The notes under the pieces: generated by a model | What the model was told of the DNA's origin: nothing | What the model saw: the letters and a program-made list of their open reading frames with translations, nothing else | The model's database searches: none | Program-made: the position numbers and the translations under genes | Shown here: positions 15,865 through 25,142 of the stretch, piece after piece | Position numbering within the stretch: position 1 is the stretch's first letter | Layout: each line of letters begins with the position of its first letter | Assembly (NCBI GenBank): GCA_947088865.1 | Contig: CAMUHY010000004.1 | Span: 62,001 to 126,000 of the forward strand | Direction: 5' to 3' | DNA: 64,000 bases | Source of the DNA: an uncultured Eubacterium sp. | GTDB lineage: Bacteria; Bacillota; Clostridia; Lachnospirales; Lachnospiraceae

Positions 15865-17484
15865 TTATTTTTTATAAATCTGTTTTATTTTTTGTTTGTT
15901 TTGATACATCATGGCATCGGCTCGTTTTAACGTCTCTTCCAGTGATTTATCTATATTAGGGTCATATATAGCATAACCTACCGCTACACTGACAGGCACC
16001 ACAAATTCTTGTTCATTCTTTTTTTGTATCGCTTCAACAAAATGATTATATTTATTTTCAATATCTTCCTGTGAAGTATAATCCATAATGGAACAAAACT
16101 CATCGCCGCCTATTCGGTAACACTTTCCATCTGTGCCAAAAACCTCTTTAATAATATCAGAAACCATCGTAATATAACAATCCCCATACTCATGTCCAAA
16201 ATTATCATTACACTTTTTTAAATCGTTTAAATCAAACATAAAAAGGACCGTAGGAACAATTTTATATTCTATCTCCACTTTTATAAACCGCTCGTTAATA
16301 TCTTTATTAAAAGCAGTACGGTTATATAATTTTGTCAACTCATCAGTAAATGCAAGCTTTCGATATAATTCACTCTCTTTTGCCTGCTCTATCACCTTGC
16401 GGGAATTGCGTACAGACTCAATTGCCATAACAATAATATAAAACAGAAAGCCCAAACTTCCATAAGGAGTACTTTTATTATTTACACGGTATTCTAAAAG
16501 TTCTAATATAATTGTCACTAAAATAATCAGTACACAAGAAATATTTAATTTTACCTGTCCTGTCAATTTGTATTTTACTATCTCGTAGATACTTAAAAAA
16601 ACGACAATGATAACAGACAGAGCAATCATAATATGTGTAAACAAAAGCGTTTCACGCAAATCAGCAATATCAAGCAACTGCAATAGTATTCTTAATGCAA
16701 CAACAATACAATTTGCATAACAAATAAAGCTCCATAAAAAGTGACTTTTTGACTGATAAATTTGCTGTAAAAACAACAAAAATGGTATTGGCATAAGCAT
16801 TAACATCATATGGTCCATATATAAAAGTCCAACATGACAAGGAAGGAACATTTCCAGTAATTGAGTTTCACTCATATACCATATGCCAAGCATAATCGCA
16901 AATAAAGTAAAATGAAATAAAGGTTCTTTTTGTTGTACTTTTTTTAATATAAACACCACATAAAAAAATAATATAATTCCAACTAAAAGAATTGCCACAG
17001 CAATAACAAAACGGGGCAAATGTTCTTTGACAATCAAATGTTCCACCGAACTTCGTGTACCAAAATAAAAATTTCCTTTTGGCTTGCTGTCTTTGTAAAC
17101 AGGCGTAACACGAAATACAATTTCTTTTCCCTTATCAGCATGTGTAAATGAAATAAAATTCCAATAATATCCTGGTGTTTTCGACAAATAACCGCCTGTT
17201 GCCGAAAGTGAATAAACTGGGTTATTATCAATTGTTACTTCAATTTGCATATGTGCTGAATCATAACCTATCACTTTATTATCTATATCATCCATAGGTA
17301 AAACTGTTTTATAAATAAAACTTTCACCATCCCTAAACTGCTCCATTTTGTCATTCCATAATTCAGCCATCTGAACTTGTGTTCTATTATAAACATCTGC
17401 CTTAAGAAATGGCAACGCAAAAGAAACGCCAATAAGAGCCAAAATAAAAATTATTATGTAAATTTTTGTGGTTCTTTTTTCCAT
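15865..17484 (-). CDS. Membrane diguanylate cyclase (7TM-type sensor plus GGDEF)
   Basis: This 539-residue protein makes c-di-GMP from two GTP. It has an N-terminal membrane anchor, an extracytoplasmic region of about 130 residues, then seven or so membrane segments (about 155-365), and a C-terminal GGDEF domain. The active-site loop is 'RIGGDEF' (459-463 for GGDEF), and the usual 'LTKLYNR' and 'DLNDLKKCNDNFGHEYGD' stretches are intact, so it should be active. The inhibitory I-site RxxD is not present before the loop (FGTD instead), so product inhibition may be missing. It follows the HD-GYP gene by 39 bases, pairing synthesis and breakdown of c-di-GMP in one transcript. The extracellular ligand is unknown. 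Confidence 0.9.
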   Translation of the reverse strand: MEKRTTKIYIIIFILALIGVSFALPFLKADVYNRTQVQMAELWNDKMEQFRDGESFIYKTVLPMDDIDNKVIGYDSAHMQIEVTIDNNPVYSLSATGGYLSKTPGYYWNFISFTHADKGKEIVFRVTPVYKDSKPKGNFYFGTRSSVEHLIVKEHLPRFVIAVAILLVGIILFFYVVFILKKVQQKEPLFHFTLFAIMLGIWYMSETQLLEMFLPCHVGLLYMDHMMLMLMPIPFLLFLQQIYQSKSHFLWSFICYANCIVVALRILLQLLDIADLRETLLFTHIMIALSVIIVVFLSIYEIVKYKLTGQVKLNISCVLIILVTIILELLEYRVNNKSTPYGSLGFLFYIIVMAIESVRNSRKVIEQAKESELYRKLAFTDELTKLYNRTAFNKDINERFIKVEIEYKIVPTVLFMFDLNDLKKCNDNFGHEYGDCYITMVSDIIKEVFGTDGKCYRIGGDEFCSIMDYTSQEDIENKYNHFVEAIQKKNEQEFVVPVSVAVGYAIYDPNIDKSLEETLKRADAMMYQNKQKIKQIYKK

Positions 17485-17523
17485 CTTTAATGACCATGCC
17501 TTTCCATAGGTAATACTTTTTCT

Positions 17524-18606
17524 TTAGTCTACTTTTGATTCTATCATTAGTTGCTTAAAAACTTTATTAAACACTTCAACAATATGGGGGTCATAAATCG
17601 TCCCACTTCTCTCATTAATTTTTTTAAGACACTCATTAACCAAAGTTTTCTTATCATCGCATGGTTTGCATAACATTAAATCAAAATCATTTACTATTGT
17701 TGTGATTCTTGCTTCTAATGGAATATCATCGCCTTTAAGCTGTTTAGGATACCCTGTTCCATCCCAATTGGCATGATGATACCTAGCTATACGAATAGCC
17801 ATATCTAAAAGATTGCTTTGATTATTTTCTCTATCGATTTCTTCTAAAATTTTAGCGCCTTCTTCTGTATGAATCTTAATCATATCAAGTTGTTCTTCTT
17901 GCGATAAATTTTCATTAAACAACAATGCATCGGATATAAGTATGGTCCCTATATCGTGAAGCCTTGATGCTACTCCAATTGTCTCTATAAAATTATCTGT
18001 AACAAATGTTTCATACTGAGGAATAAGTTGTAAACTTTGAGCTAAAAGACTGCAATTATATCCTACGCGTTCAAGATAACTTGTCTTATGCACATCTCTT
18101 TTTTCTAGTACCTTCGCAAGTGCCAACAATACATTTTCCCGCTCTTTTTCAATATGCTTTTTTTGTTCCGTCATCATTTTATATATCATTCTATTATAAT
18201 CTTCCATTTCCAATTTAGCATAATAATTAGCCAATTGATTATTGACCCTCATAATGACTTCTACTGGTTCAAAGGGTTTTGGAATAAAATCCACTGCACC
18301 CGCATAAAATGCTTGTTCTTTTTCTTCACGAGAATTTGCAACGGTAATAAAAATAAAAGGAATATCCCTTGTTCGCTGATTGCTCTTTAACAGTTTACAA
18401 AATTCCAAACCGTTCATACCAGGCATAGAAAAATCAGACAAAATCAGTTGTGGCATAGTCTCATTCATAATATCCAATGCTTCTTGAACACTTAATGCAC
18501 AAAGAGCCTCATACCCTTCGGACTCAATAATATCCTGCATCAATTCAACATTAATACTGATATCATCAACTATTAATATTTTCGGCTTCTCTCTATTGCT
18601 TTCCAC
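17524..18606 (-). CDS. Response regulator with HD-GYP c-di-GMP phosphodiesterase domain
   Basis: This 360-residue protein has a receiver domain (about 8-125) with the phospho-acceptor Asp58 ('LILSDFSMPGMNG') and the conserved Lys in 'IPKPFEP', a coiled linker, and an HD-GYP domain. The HD pair is at 217-218 ('RLHDIGTI'), and the second signature 'HHANWDGTGYP' ends at 287. HD-GYP enzymes hydrolyse c-di-GMP to pGpG or GMP. The start is a GTG preceded by GGGGAGG. It lies 39 bases downstream of the PAS histidine kinase gene, its probable phosphodonor, and 39 bases upstream of the diguanylate cyclase gene. Domain calls are secure. Confidence 0.9.
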   Translation of the reverse strand: MESNREKPKILIVDDISINVELMQDIIESEGYEALCALSVQEALDIMNETMPQLILSDFSMPGMNGLEFCKLLKSNQRTRDIPFIFITVANSREEKEQAFYAGAVDFIPKPFEPVEVIMRVNNQLANYYAKLEMEDYNRMIYKMMTEQKKHIEKERENVLLALAKVLEKRDVHKTSYLERVGYNCSLLAQSLQLIPQYETFVTDNFIETIGVASRLHDIGTILISDALLFNENLSQEEQLDMIKIHTEEGAKILEEIDRENNQSNLLDMAIRIARYHHANWDGTGYPKQLKGDDIPLEARITTIVNDFDLMLCKPCDDKKTLVNECLKKINERSGTIYDPHIVEVFNKVFKQLMIESKVD

Positions 18607-18645
18607 TTAAATAAATACCTCCCCTCATGATTCTTCCAATACATC

Positions 18646-20085
18646 TTATAAGATGTATTTTGTATCTGACAAGATACGCTTCACATTTTCATAAGCCTCT
18701 ATACTCTTTTCATAATTTTCTTTTCTGATAGCCATCCCTAAGCGCAATACCGCCCTCCTTACATCACTGTCTGCTTTTTCTGTCAAAGCCTTTATCGTCT
18801 CCCCTAAATTTTCAGCTTTTTCCCAAGAACCTAACTCAATAGAAAGAATCAATTTTTCCATTCTTTTCTTTAATTCCGCTTTATTACTAGCTGTACCAAA
18901 TTCAAAAAATTGCTCTTTTATATCACTTTCCGTATTTGTTGTAATATTGTCCCATTTTTTGAAAATCTCACTTAAATCTTTGCTTTCCTCAACCGCTTGA
19001 TTAACGCGAAGTTTAATATTAAAAGAAAAACAACTGCCATTGCCTTTTTCACTCTCTACATGAATGGTACCACCCATCATTTCAACAAGCTGTTTTGTTA
19101 TAGAAAGACCCAGACCCGTTCCGCCAAAACGCCTTGTAATAGAAGCATCTGCTTGTTTAAAACTCTGAAAAAGCTTATCCTGTTCATCTTTTGATATCCC
19201 AATACCAGTATCGCGTACCATAAAAAATAACTCTATCTGGTCGTTTATCTGTGACGTCTTGCTGACATCAATGCTGATACCGCCCATCAATGTAAATTTT
19301 ATAGCGTTAGAAAGCAAATTGTTCAATATCTGGCTGATGCGCAAACTATCGCCAATAACAGATTGAGGAATATTTTTATCTATGTATATACTAATTTGAA
19401 GTTCCTTTTTATTAATCTCTGCCATATGTGTGGCAATCACTTGGTCCATCATATTATAAAAATCAAACTCAGCAACTTCAATACTAAATTTACCAGCTTC
19501 CATCTTAGAAAAGTCTAAAATATTATTAATAATTGCTGACATATTATTACAACAATAAATAATAATTTCTAATGTTCTTCTTTGCTGTTCATCAGTTACA
19601 ACTTCAAGCAATGTTGTCACATGACCTCGAATCCCATTGACAGGCGTTCTTAATTCATGTGTAACGTTTGCTGTAAATTCGTTTCTCAATTGTTTGTTCA
19701 TTTTTTCTTCTTCTTTAAGCTGTATTACACGCATATCCATATTTTTACGCCAAGTAATATCTTCTGCCAAAAGACAATAACACCCATTTATTACAGGAAA
19801 AAAGCGAAGCGATATCGGAAAACAAGTACTATTTTTTCGATATACAATCGTCTCTTTCACATCAATAATCTTTGCAATATCAAAAGAATCAAACGTTCCA
19901 TTATCCTGTCTAAATTCCCGCCAAAAAATCCATGCCATATTACATTCTAAAAATTCTTCTTCACTATATCCTAGTTTTTCTCTAGCTGAACGATTGCTAA
20001 ATAATATATTTCCCTGTTCATTAAAAGTAATTACAATCTCTATGGTTTGCTCTGCTACGATTGAATTTACTTGATTTTTTTCCAT
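18646..20085 (-). CDS. PAS-domain sensor histidine kinase
   Basis: This soluble 479-residue kinase has an N-terminal PAS domain (about 10-115, including 'FSNRSAREKLGYSEEEF'), a HisKA dimerisation domain with the phospho-accepting His near 143 ('FTANVTHELRTPVNGI'), and a HATPase domain with 'NLLSNAIKFT', 'VRDTGIGIS' and 'RFGGTGLGLSI'. The last 100 residues are helical and may be a degenerate Hpt-like or dimerisation segment. There is no membrane helix, so it senses a cytoplasmic signal. It heads an operon with the HD-GYP response regulator and the GGDEF protein. The ATG at 20085 has GAGGAGG ten bases upstream; a TTG at 20094 is too close to that site. Confidence 0.88.
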   Translation of the reverse strand: MEKNQVNSIVAEQTIEIVITFNEQGNILFSNRSAREKLGYSEEEFLECNMAWIFWREFRQDNGTFDSFDIAKIIDVKETIVYRKNSTCFPISLRFFPVINGCYCLLAEDITWRKNMDMRVIQLKEEEKMNKQLRNEFTANVTHELRTPVNGIRGHVTTLLEVVTDEQQRRTLEIIIYCCNNMSAIINNILDFSKMEAGKFSIEVAEFDFYNMMDQVIATHMAEINKKELQISIYIDKNIPQSVIGDSLRISQILNNLLSNAIKFTLMGGISIDVSKTSQINDQIELFFMVRDTGIGISKDEQDKLFQSFKQADASITRRFGGTGLGLSITKQLVEMMGGTIHVESEKGNGSCFSFNIKLRVNQAVEESKDLSEIFKKWDNITTNTESDIKEQFFEFGTASNKAELKKRMEKLILSIELGSWEKAENLGETIKALTEKADSDVRRAVLRLGMAIRKENYEKSIEAYENVKRILSDTKYIL

Positions 20086-20133
20086 CGGATACAAGCCTCC
20101 TCTGCACCTTAAAAATCCACATAGAATATTGTT

Positions 20134-20162
20134 ATTTTAACATATTTAATAATATTATTCAA
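20134..20162 (-). promoter_or_regulatory. Promoter of the PAS-kinase/HD-GYP/GGDEF operon
   Basis: On the minus strand TTGAAT (20157-20162) and TAAAAT (20134-20139) are separated by 17 bases. It lies about 50 bases upstream of the kinase start codon and is the only plausible promoter before this set of four genes. Confidence 0.55.
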
Positions 20163-20194
20163 TCTACTATATGAATGAATCTATCTTATATAAT

Positions 20195-20235
20195 ATAAAA
20201 AGTAAAGGCTCAGCCTTTTAGACTGAACCTTTACT
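20195..20235 (-). terminator. Intrinsic terminator of the BceAB-like operon
   Basis: AGTAAAGGCTCAG (20201-20213) pairs with CTGAACCTTTACT (20223-20235), 13 bp with one wobble, and on the minus strand a T-rich run follows. The hairpin overlaps the last codons and stop of the permease gene. Confidence 0.85.
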
Positions 20236-22266
20236 ATATATGGTATGATGCAATGTTTTAGCGGTAACGGAATATATCAATCCATAAATCACTGCAAATA
20301 TAATTACACTTATCACTGCACAAAGCAAAAAAAGTGAACTGTTTGGCATAAAAAAGACTTGTAACAGACAATTTAATGGCTTGAATGCAACAGCCAAATG
20401 TATAATTGCCACAATCAATGGGAGAAAAAATACTAATAAAATCTGACTTCGTATACTTTTCTGCACCTCTCTATTACTCATTCCAACCTTCTGCATAATA
20501 ATAAAACGATGTCTGTCCTCGTATCCTTCAGATATCTGTTTATAATAAATAACAATAGCTGTCGCAAAGACAAACACTATTCCCAGCATTATCCCAAGAA
20601 ATAAAAAGCCACCAACCATCTGATAAAGGCTTTGATATAATTCCTTCTTTGAGTCGAAATTGAATTTGGTCTCACTAGCTGACGAATTATTTTTAGACAA
20701 ATTTGATATAACATCGAATGCTTCTTTTTTAATCCTTTCTTCAAAATCTGCTTTTTGACTATCTGTACCATTATAATCCAGTACAACAATATTATTTTGT
20801 TCCTCATTGGCAGCTGGTAAATCGGAAAAAGATTGTTGTATTATCTGATTCATAACAGTCTCATCACTCACTACCATAAAATAACATTCAAATATTGTAA
20901 ATGTATTTCTTGTTGATGGTACTTTTTCAAGTGTATATACATTTTCAAATTCCATATTATCCATATAAAAATGTTTAAATTCATTATCTGCACCATCGTT
21001 TATTGGCATACATGCTACTTGATTTTTTTTCAAATTTAGTTTTATGCCCATTAGCCTTTCATATTCTGAAGCAGTCATTATTGTTATACTATTCATTTCT
21101 GTATTGCTTGTATAATTTTTTGATTCCAAGCTTAAAAGATTGCCGTTTTCATATTGGTATACTGTCTCAAAATAATCCTTCGTATCTAAATAAGTCAATT
21201 CAATGTCCAGCTCTTTTGCAACTTTTTTTGCTAATTCTACAAATTCTGCTTGTATCCGCTTTCCTGAATGAGCATCTCCTAAAATATTTCCACTGATTTG
21301 CAAATCGTTTTCCTGTAATGAATTTACACTATCTTCAACACCTGCATACAAAGATACAGTTGTTGAAAGCATAACAAGAACCCCCGTTGCAAGTATACAT
21401 ATAGAAGAAAGACCAACCGCATTTTGTTTCATTCGATATAACAACCCAGATACCGCTGTCATATGATTTGGTTTATAATAATATTTTTTATTTTTCTTTA
21501 AAGACTTCAGCAACGCAATTGTTCCTGCTACAAACAAAAAATAAGTTCCTATTATCACTAAAATGATAGCTATAAAAATAAGTTCTAATGCCTGCAATGG
21601 ACTTTCAATAGTGATTGCAAGATAATAACCGCCGCCTAAAAAAAGAAGTCCTAACACCAATAAAATCCATTTTATTTTGGGTTCTTTTTCACCCATCTGA
21701 TTGCTTAACAAAAGCGTTGATGGTTTTAATCGAATAATCTGCCATTGATTATATATATATGTTATAAAAAAGATAGCCAAAAAAAGCATAATGGTGATAA
21801 ATATACCTTCCCTTGAAATATAAAATCCAAGAATTGTTGGTATTTTTAAAATTTTACATATTAATAAAGTACACAATTTATATAATAATATGCCAACCCC
21901 TATACCGACAACTAATGACGCGATATAACTTATAAAATTCTCAAAAAATAAAATATGCCCTATATCCGTCTTATTCATACCAAGTACATTATATAAACCA
22001 AACTCTCTCTTTCGTTGTTTCATCAAAAAACTATTGGTATATAAAACAATAATAAATGAAAGAATTATAACAACAGCAACGCCCATTTTTATAATCATTA
22101 AAAGCTGACTTGCTACTTTCACTAAATTTTCATCTTGCTGCAATGTTATCATAATATAAAATATAACAATCAATCCTGCTTCTGCTAAAATATGCGGAAG
22201 ATATAATCTTTTATTTTTCTTAATATTTGCCGTTGCCAGTTTAAAATGAAATCGTATGCTATTCAT
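20218..22266 (-). CDS. BceB-like ABC transporter permease (FtsX family)
   Basis: This 682-residue membrane protein has the layout of BceB-type permeases: about ten membrane helices, with a large extracellular domain of roughly 200 residues (about 310-520) between the seventh and eighth. Stretches such as 'KQRKREFGLYNVLGMNK' near the N-terminus and 'HRFIIMQKVGMSNREVQKSI' near the C-terminus are family landmarks of FtsX-like domains. BceAB transporters bind and free targets of peptide antibiotics such as bacitracin, and signal to a partner kinase. The start overlaps the end of the ATPase gene by 8 bases. The matching BceRS-type regulators lie 1.7 kb upstream. The specific peptide is unknown. 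Confidence 0.88.
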   Translation of the reverse strand: MNSIRFHFKLATANIKKNKRLYLPHILAEAGLIVIFYIMITLQQDENLVKVASQLLMIIKMGVAVVIILSFIIVLYTNSFLMKQRKREFGLYNVLGMNKTDIGHILFFENFISYIASLVVGIGVGILLYKLCTLLICKILKIPTILGFYISREGIFITIMLFLAIFFITYIYNQWQIIRLKPSTLLLSNQMGEKEPKIKWILLVLGLLFLGGGYYLAITIESPLQALELIFIAIILVIIGTYFLFVAGTIALLKSLKKNKKYYYKPNHMTAVSGLLYRMKQNAVGLSSICILATGVLVMLSTTVSLYAGVEDSVNSLQENDLQISGNILGDAHSGKRIQAEFVELAKKVAKELDIELTYLDTKDYFETVYQYENGNLLSLESKNYTSNTEMNSITIMTASEYERLMGIKLNLKKNQVACMPINDGADNEFKHFYMDNMEFENVYTLEKVPSTRNTFTIFECYFMVVSDETVMNQIIQQSFSDLPAANEEQNNIVVLDYNGTDSQKADFEERIKKEAFDVISNLSKNNSSASETKFNFDSKKELYQSLYQMVGGFLFLGIMLGIVFVFATAIVIYYKQISEGYEDRHRFIIMQKVGMSNREVQKSIRSQILLVFFLPLIVAIIHLAVAFKPLNCLLQVFFMPNSSLFLLCAVISVIIFAVIYGLIYSVTAKTLHHTIYSKGSV

Positions 22267-23026
22267 AATGCCCCTCCCCTGCTGTAATGCTCGTTAAGGC
22301 ATCGGATATCTTTTGATATAGCATTTCATTGGTCTGCCCACCTTTATATATTTGATGAAAAATCTCACCATCTCTTAAAAACAGTACTCTGCTGGCATGA
22401 CTGGCAGCCCTTACAGAATGTGTCACCATAAATATGGTCTGTCCTTCTTTGTTAATTTCTTTAAATAAACATAAGAGAGCATCACTGGCTTTCGAGTCAA
22501 GCGCTCCTGTTGGTTCGTCTGCTAAAACAAGACTAGGACTTGTAATTAATGCTCTTGCAACAGCAGCTCTTTGTTTTTGTCCGCCAGACACTTCATATGG
22601 ATATTTTTTTATATGCTCATAAATGCCAAGTCGCTTTACTAATGGAATTAATCGTTCCTGCATGGTATTATATTTTTCTCCTGCTAATACCAACGGAAGC
22701 ATAATATTATCCTCCAGTGAAAATGTATCTAAAAGATTAAAATCTTGAAAGACAAACCCCAAATTTTCTCTTCTAAATTCAGCAAGCCTTTTTTCTGGAA
22801 TGGTTGATATATCCTTGCCATCTAATATCACCGTTCCTGAAGTTGGCTTATCAAGCGTTGCCAAAATATTGAGAAGCGTTGTTTTACCACTTCCGCTCTC
22901 ACCCATAATTGCTACATATTCTCCTTTTTCCACTGAAAAATTGACATTGGAAAGAACTTTTACCTGATTCATTCCTAATCTTGAAGAATAAATTTTTTCT
23001 AATGAATTTACTTGTAATATTGTCAT
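22259..23026 (-). CDS. BceA-like ABC transporter ATP-binding protein
   Basis: This 255-residue ATPase of the MacB/LolD/BceA type has Walker A 'GESGSGKTT', Q-loop 'FVFQDFNLLD', signature 'VSGGQKQR', Walker B 'LVLADEP' with 'TGALDS', and the switch His in 'FMVTHS'. It powers the BceB-like permease encoded just downstream, with which it overlaps by 8 bases. The start at 23026 follows a near-perfect AAGGAGGTGA; the longer frame to 23122 would run through a probable operator and has no site. An inverted repeat TGACA-N4-TGTCA upstream suggests control by the adjacent BceR-type regulator. Confidence 0.92.
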   Translation of the reverse strand: MTILQVNSLEKIYSSRLGMNQVKVLSNVNFSVEKGEYVAIMGESGSGKTTLLNILATLDKPTSGTVILDGKDISTIPEKRLAEFRRENLGFVFQDFNLLDTFSLEDNIMLPLVLAGEKYNTMQERLIPLVKRLGIYEHIKKYPYEVSGGQKQRAAVARALITSPSLVLADEPTGALDSKASDALLCLFKEINKEGQTIFMVTHSVRAASHASRVLFLRDGEIFHQIYKGGQTNEMLYQKISDALTSITAGEGHYE

Positions 23027-23083
23027 ATCATTCACCTCCTTGCAAGAGAATAACAAAAAAGCGCTGCTAACAACAATCGAATC

Positions 23084-23121
23084 ATGTGACAATATCATTG
23101 TAGAATGTGACAATTTTGTCA
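23084..23121. promoter_or_regulatory. Probable BceR-type operator
   Basis: TGACAATTTTGTCA (23108-23121) contains the inverted repeat TGACA-N4-TGTCA, which fits the remembered BceR-type pattern TNACA-N4-TGTNA. In addition ATGTGACAAT occurs at 23084-23093 and 23105-23114, a 21-base period that puts both sites on one helix face. It lies between the PIN gene stop and the BceA-like start. Confidence 0.6.
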
Positions 23122-23123
23122 TA

Positions 23124-23543
23124 TTATTTTTTATCTTCTAGTATCTTTAAAAAATCTTCAGGTGATATAGCTTGTACCTCAGAATTTAAAAAATCAAGAA
23201 CATTTCTTGTAATAATATATTTAGCACCTACATTACTTGCACATCGGTCTTGCAAACAATCTTCAAAATCTTTAAAATTTTCCATTTTAATTGCTCTAAC
23301 TACTTCTGCATGACTTGCTCCTATAACTTGCAAGAAACTACATATATCAATTATCCATTTGCGCCGTTTATTCTCTGGCACTTTTCGCAAAATATACCAA
23401 AGATTTGGTATAGAATGAAACGCTATATACCCTGTAATTTCTTTTTGAGCGCATTTTATAATAATCGCAGAAGCAGCTTTATAAAAAGGCTCTCTGGTTA
23501 TGAGATAATCAATAATTACATTTGTATCAATCAATACAACCAT
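23124..23543 (-). CDS. PIN-domain toxin (VapC-like ribonuclease)
   Basis: This 139-residue PIN-domain protein opens with 'VVLIDTNVIIDYL', whose Asp is the first acidic metal ligand. Further acidic residues occur in the middle and in 'ENFKDFEDCLQDRCA', and the family stretch 'KYIITRNVLDF' follows. VapC-type toxins cleave tRNA or rRNA when released from their antitoxin. The start overlaps the antitoxin gene by 17 bases and has AGAGGAA upstream. The pair is inserted between the BceAB-like and BceRS-like genes. Family secure; target unknown. Confidence 0.85.
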   Translation of the reverse strand: MVVLIDTNVIIDYLITREPFYKAASAIIIKCAQKEITGYIAFHSIPNLWYILRKVPENKRRKWIIDICSFLQVIGASHAEVVRAIKMENFKDFEDCLQDRCASNVGAKYIITRNVLDFLNSEVQAISPEDFLKILEDKK

Positions 23544-23790
23544 AACGTTCCTCCTTTGCCTCTTTTAACTCTTTATCTGGGTCAAAATCTTTTGGTAAAT
23601 ATTGCTGAATTTCTGTTCGTGCTTTTTCTAATCTATAAAATGCCTGCATTTTTTCTTTATCTAAATCATCAAAAGTTGGAGAATATGTTTTTTGTGGCAT
23701 AAGCCGTTGAATAATCTCAATTAAAAACATCACGTTATCATCAGACAATTCACTTATCATTTGTATAATCTGTTCTTGTAATATAGACAT
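23527..23790 (-). CDS. Antitoxin-like partner of the PIN toxin
   Basis: This 87-residue acidic, helical protein precedes the PIN-domain gene and overlaps it by 17 bases, as expected for the antitoxin of a type II pair. The N-terminal half resembles a short dimerising helical segment ('QIIQMISELSDDNVMFLIEIIQ'-like pattern) seen in small antitoxins of clostridia. The charged C-terminal tail ('DPDKELKEAKEE') would wrap the toxin. It has GAGGTGG before the ATG. No clear DNA-binding motif was recognised, so the antitoxin call rests mostly on position. Confidence 0.7.
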   Translation of the reverse strand: MSILQEQIIQMISELSDDNVMFLIEIIQRLMPQKTYSPTFDDLDKEKMQAFYRLEKARTEIQQYLPKDFDPDKELKEAKEERYGCID

Positions 23791-23870
23791 AAAACCACCT
23801 CATTAAACTTTATTTAACCTCATCAAGGAAGTCTCCCACTGAAAAGCTACGATAGCAGCTAAAGAGTTTG

Positions 23871-23906
23871 AGCAAGCAGCATAGAGGATTGCGAATATAC
23901 GCTTAA
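23871..23906 (+). repeat. REP-like hairpin repeat, copy 4 (degenerate)
   Basis: GCAAGCAGCATAGAGGATTG followed by CGAATATACGCTTAA matches the minus-strand orientation of the other copies, with several changes in the stem. It lies in the 215-base gap between the sensor kinase and antitoxin genes. Confidence 0.5.
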
Positions 23907-24005
23907 CTTTACACTACTTTTTTTATATTTAGCTTTAAATAGATTATAATGTTATTTTAAATTTGTCACAATAAAATATTATTTTAAATGAACCATTAAA
24001 AATTT

Positions 24006-25001
24006 TCATTCCACTTCTAACGGCGTTTTATGCAAATCAATATACACGCTTGTTCCTTTTCCAAGTTCAGACTCTACCCACATTCTGCAAGAAAGCTTAT
24101 TTGCCGCCTTTTTACTTAAATATAGTCCTAAACCTGTTGATTTTTTATGAAGCCTTCCATTATACCCTGTATACCCTTTTTCAAATATTCTTGGCAAATC
24201 TTCGGATGATATTCCTATTCCAGTATCTCTTATTATAAGGATGTCCTCATCATTTAAAAGTATAGTGACAGAACCTTTATTTGTATATTTAATTGCATTG
24301 GAAAGTACTTGTTCTACAATAAAAGACAACCATTTTTCATCGGTAAGTACTTGTCTATTTATCGGTTTATATTCAAGAGATAAACGTTTATGTACAAATT
24401 CACCTGCATATTTATGTATACTTTCCTTTAAAATCCAATCAATGTTGTACTTTTTAAGAACAAAATCTGTACTTTCACTATCAAGCCGTATGTAACAAAG
24501 TACCATTTCAACATATTGTTCAATATGAAATAAATCCGTAAGAAGCGCCCGATTGCTGTCTGTATCTTCTAGTTGCAGTTTCATTCGCATTGCTGCAATC
24601 GGCGTTTTTATCTGGTGTACCCATGTGCTGTAATAATCCATCATATCCAATCTGGAGGCTTCTGCTTTTGCACGTTGATTTTTATAATTTACAAGAATGG
24701 TCTGAATAATTGCATTATAATCTTCTTCTATTATATTGGTATTTATAGGAAGTTTCTCATTTACTAGAAGTGGATACAAGATTGCTTTATCTGCACATTC
24801 CAAAAGATTTTTATGCTTTTTTATGAAACCGTTAAAATGTAATATTATTAATATCGCTGTAACAAAAAAACATAAAACAGCTGCATACAAAACGGCTTCT
24901 GTATTGCTATTATAAAGAAATAAAACACTCCCAAATATTGTTATAAATATTATAAACAATAATCCCATAAATTTATATTGCTTTATATATTGTATAAACA
25001 T
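24006..25001 (-). CDS. BceS-like intramembrane-sensing histidine kinase
   Basis: This 331-residue kinase has two N-terminal membrane helices (about 13-28 and 35-55) with almost no extracellular loop, the hallmark of intramembrane-sensing kinases that read their signal from a BceAB transporter. The phospho-accepting His is in 'STWVHQIKTPIAAMRMKL', and the ATPase domain has 'VLSNAIKYT', 'IRDTGIGIS' and 'KSTGLGLYLSKKAA'. It follows the OmpR-type regulator gene and has AGGAG before the ATG. It belongs with the BceAB-like transporter although a toxin-antitoxin pair now separates them. Confidence 0.9.
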   Translation of the reverse strand: MFIQYIKQYKFMGLLFIIFITIFGSVLFLYNSNTEAVLYAAVLCFFVTAILIILHFNGFIKKHKNLLECADKAILYPLLVNEKLPINTNIIEEDYNAIIQTILVNYKNQRAKAEASRLDMMDYYSTWVHQIKTPIAAMRMKLQLEDTDSNRALLTDLFHIEQYVEMVLCYIRLDSESTDFVLKKYNIDWILKESIHKYAGEFVHKRLSLEYKPINRQVLTDEKWLSFIVEQVLSNAIKYTNKGSVTILLNDEDILIIRDTGIGISSEDLPRIFEKGYTGYNGRLHKKSTGLGLYLSKKAANKLSCRMWVESELGKGTSVYIDLHKTPLEVE

Positions 25002-25142
25002 TTTTATTTCTCCTAGTTAAATAAATATTTATAATCTACGTTAATGCTAGCCTAAACTACCTAGCTTATCGCTGCACAAATCCCTCTTATATATTGAAGT
25101 GGAGGACTTCTCTTATTCTTATTTATAAATTAATTTGCTTTT

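Noticed and set aside
25015-25070. Another REP-like copy between the BceRS-like genes
   Set aside because: Only scattered bases match (AATATTTATAATC); the stem and loop are not kept.
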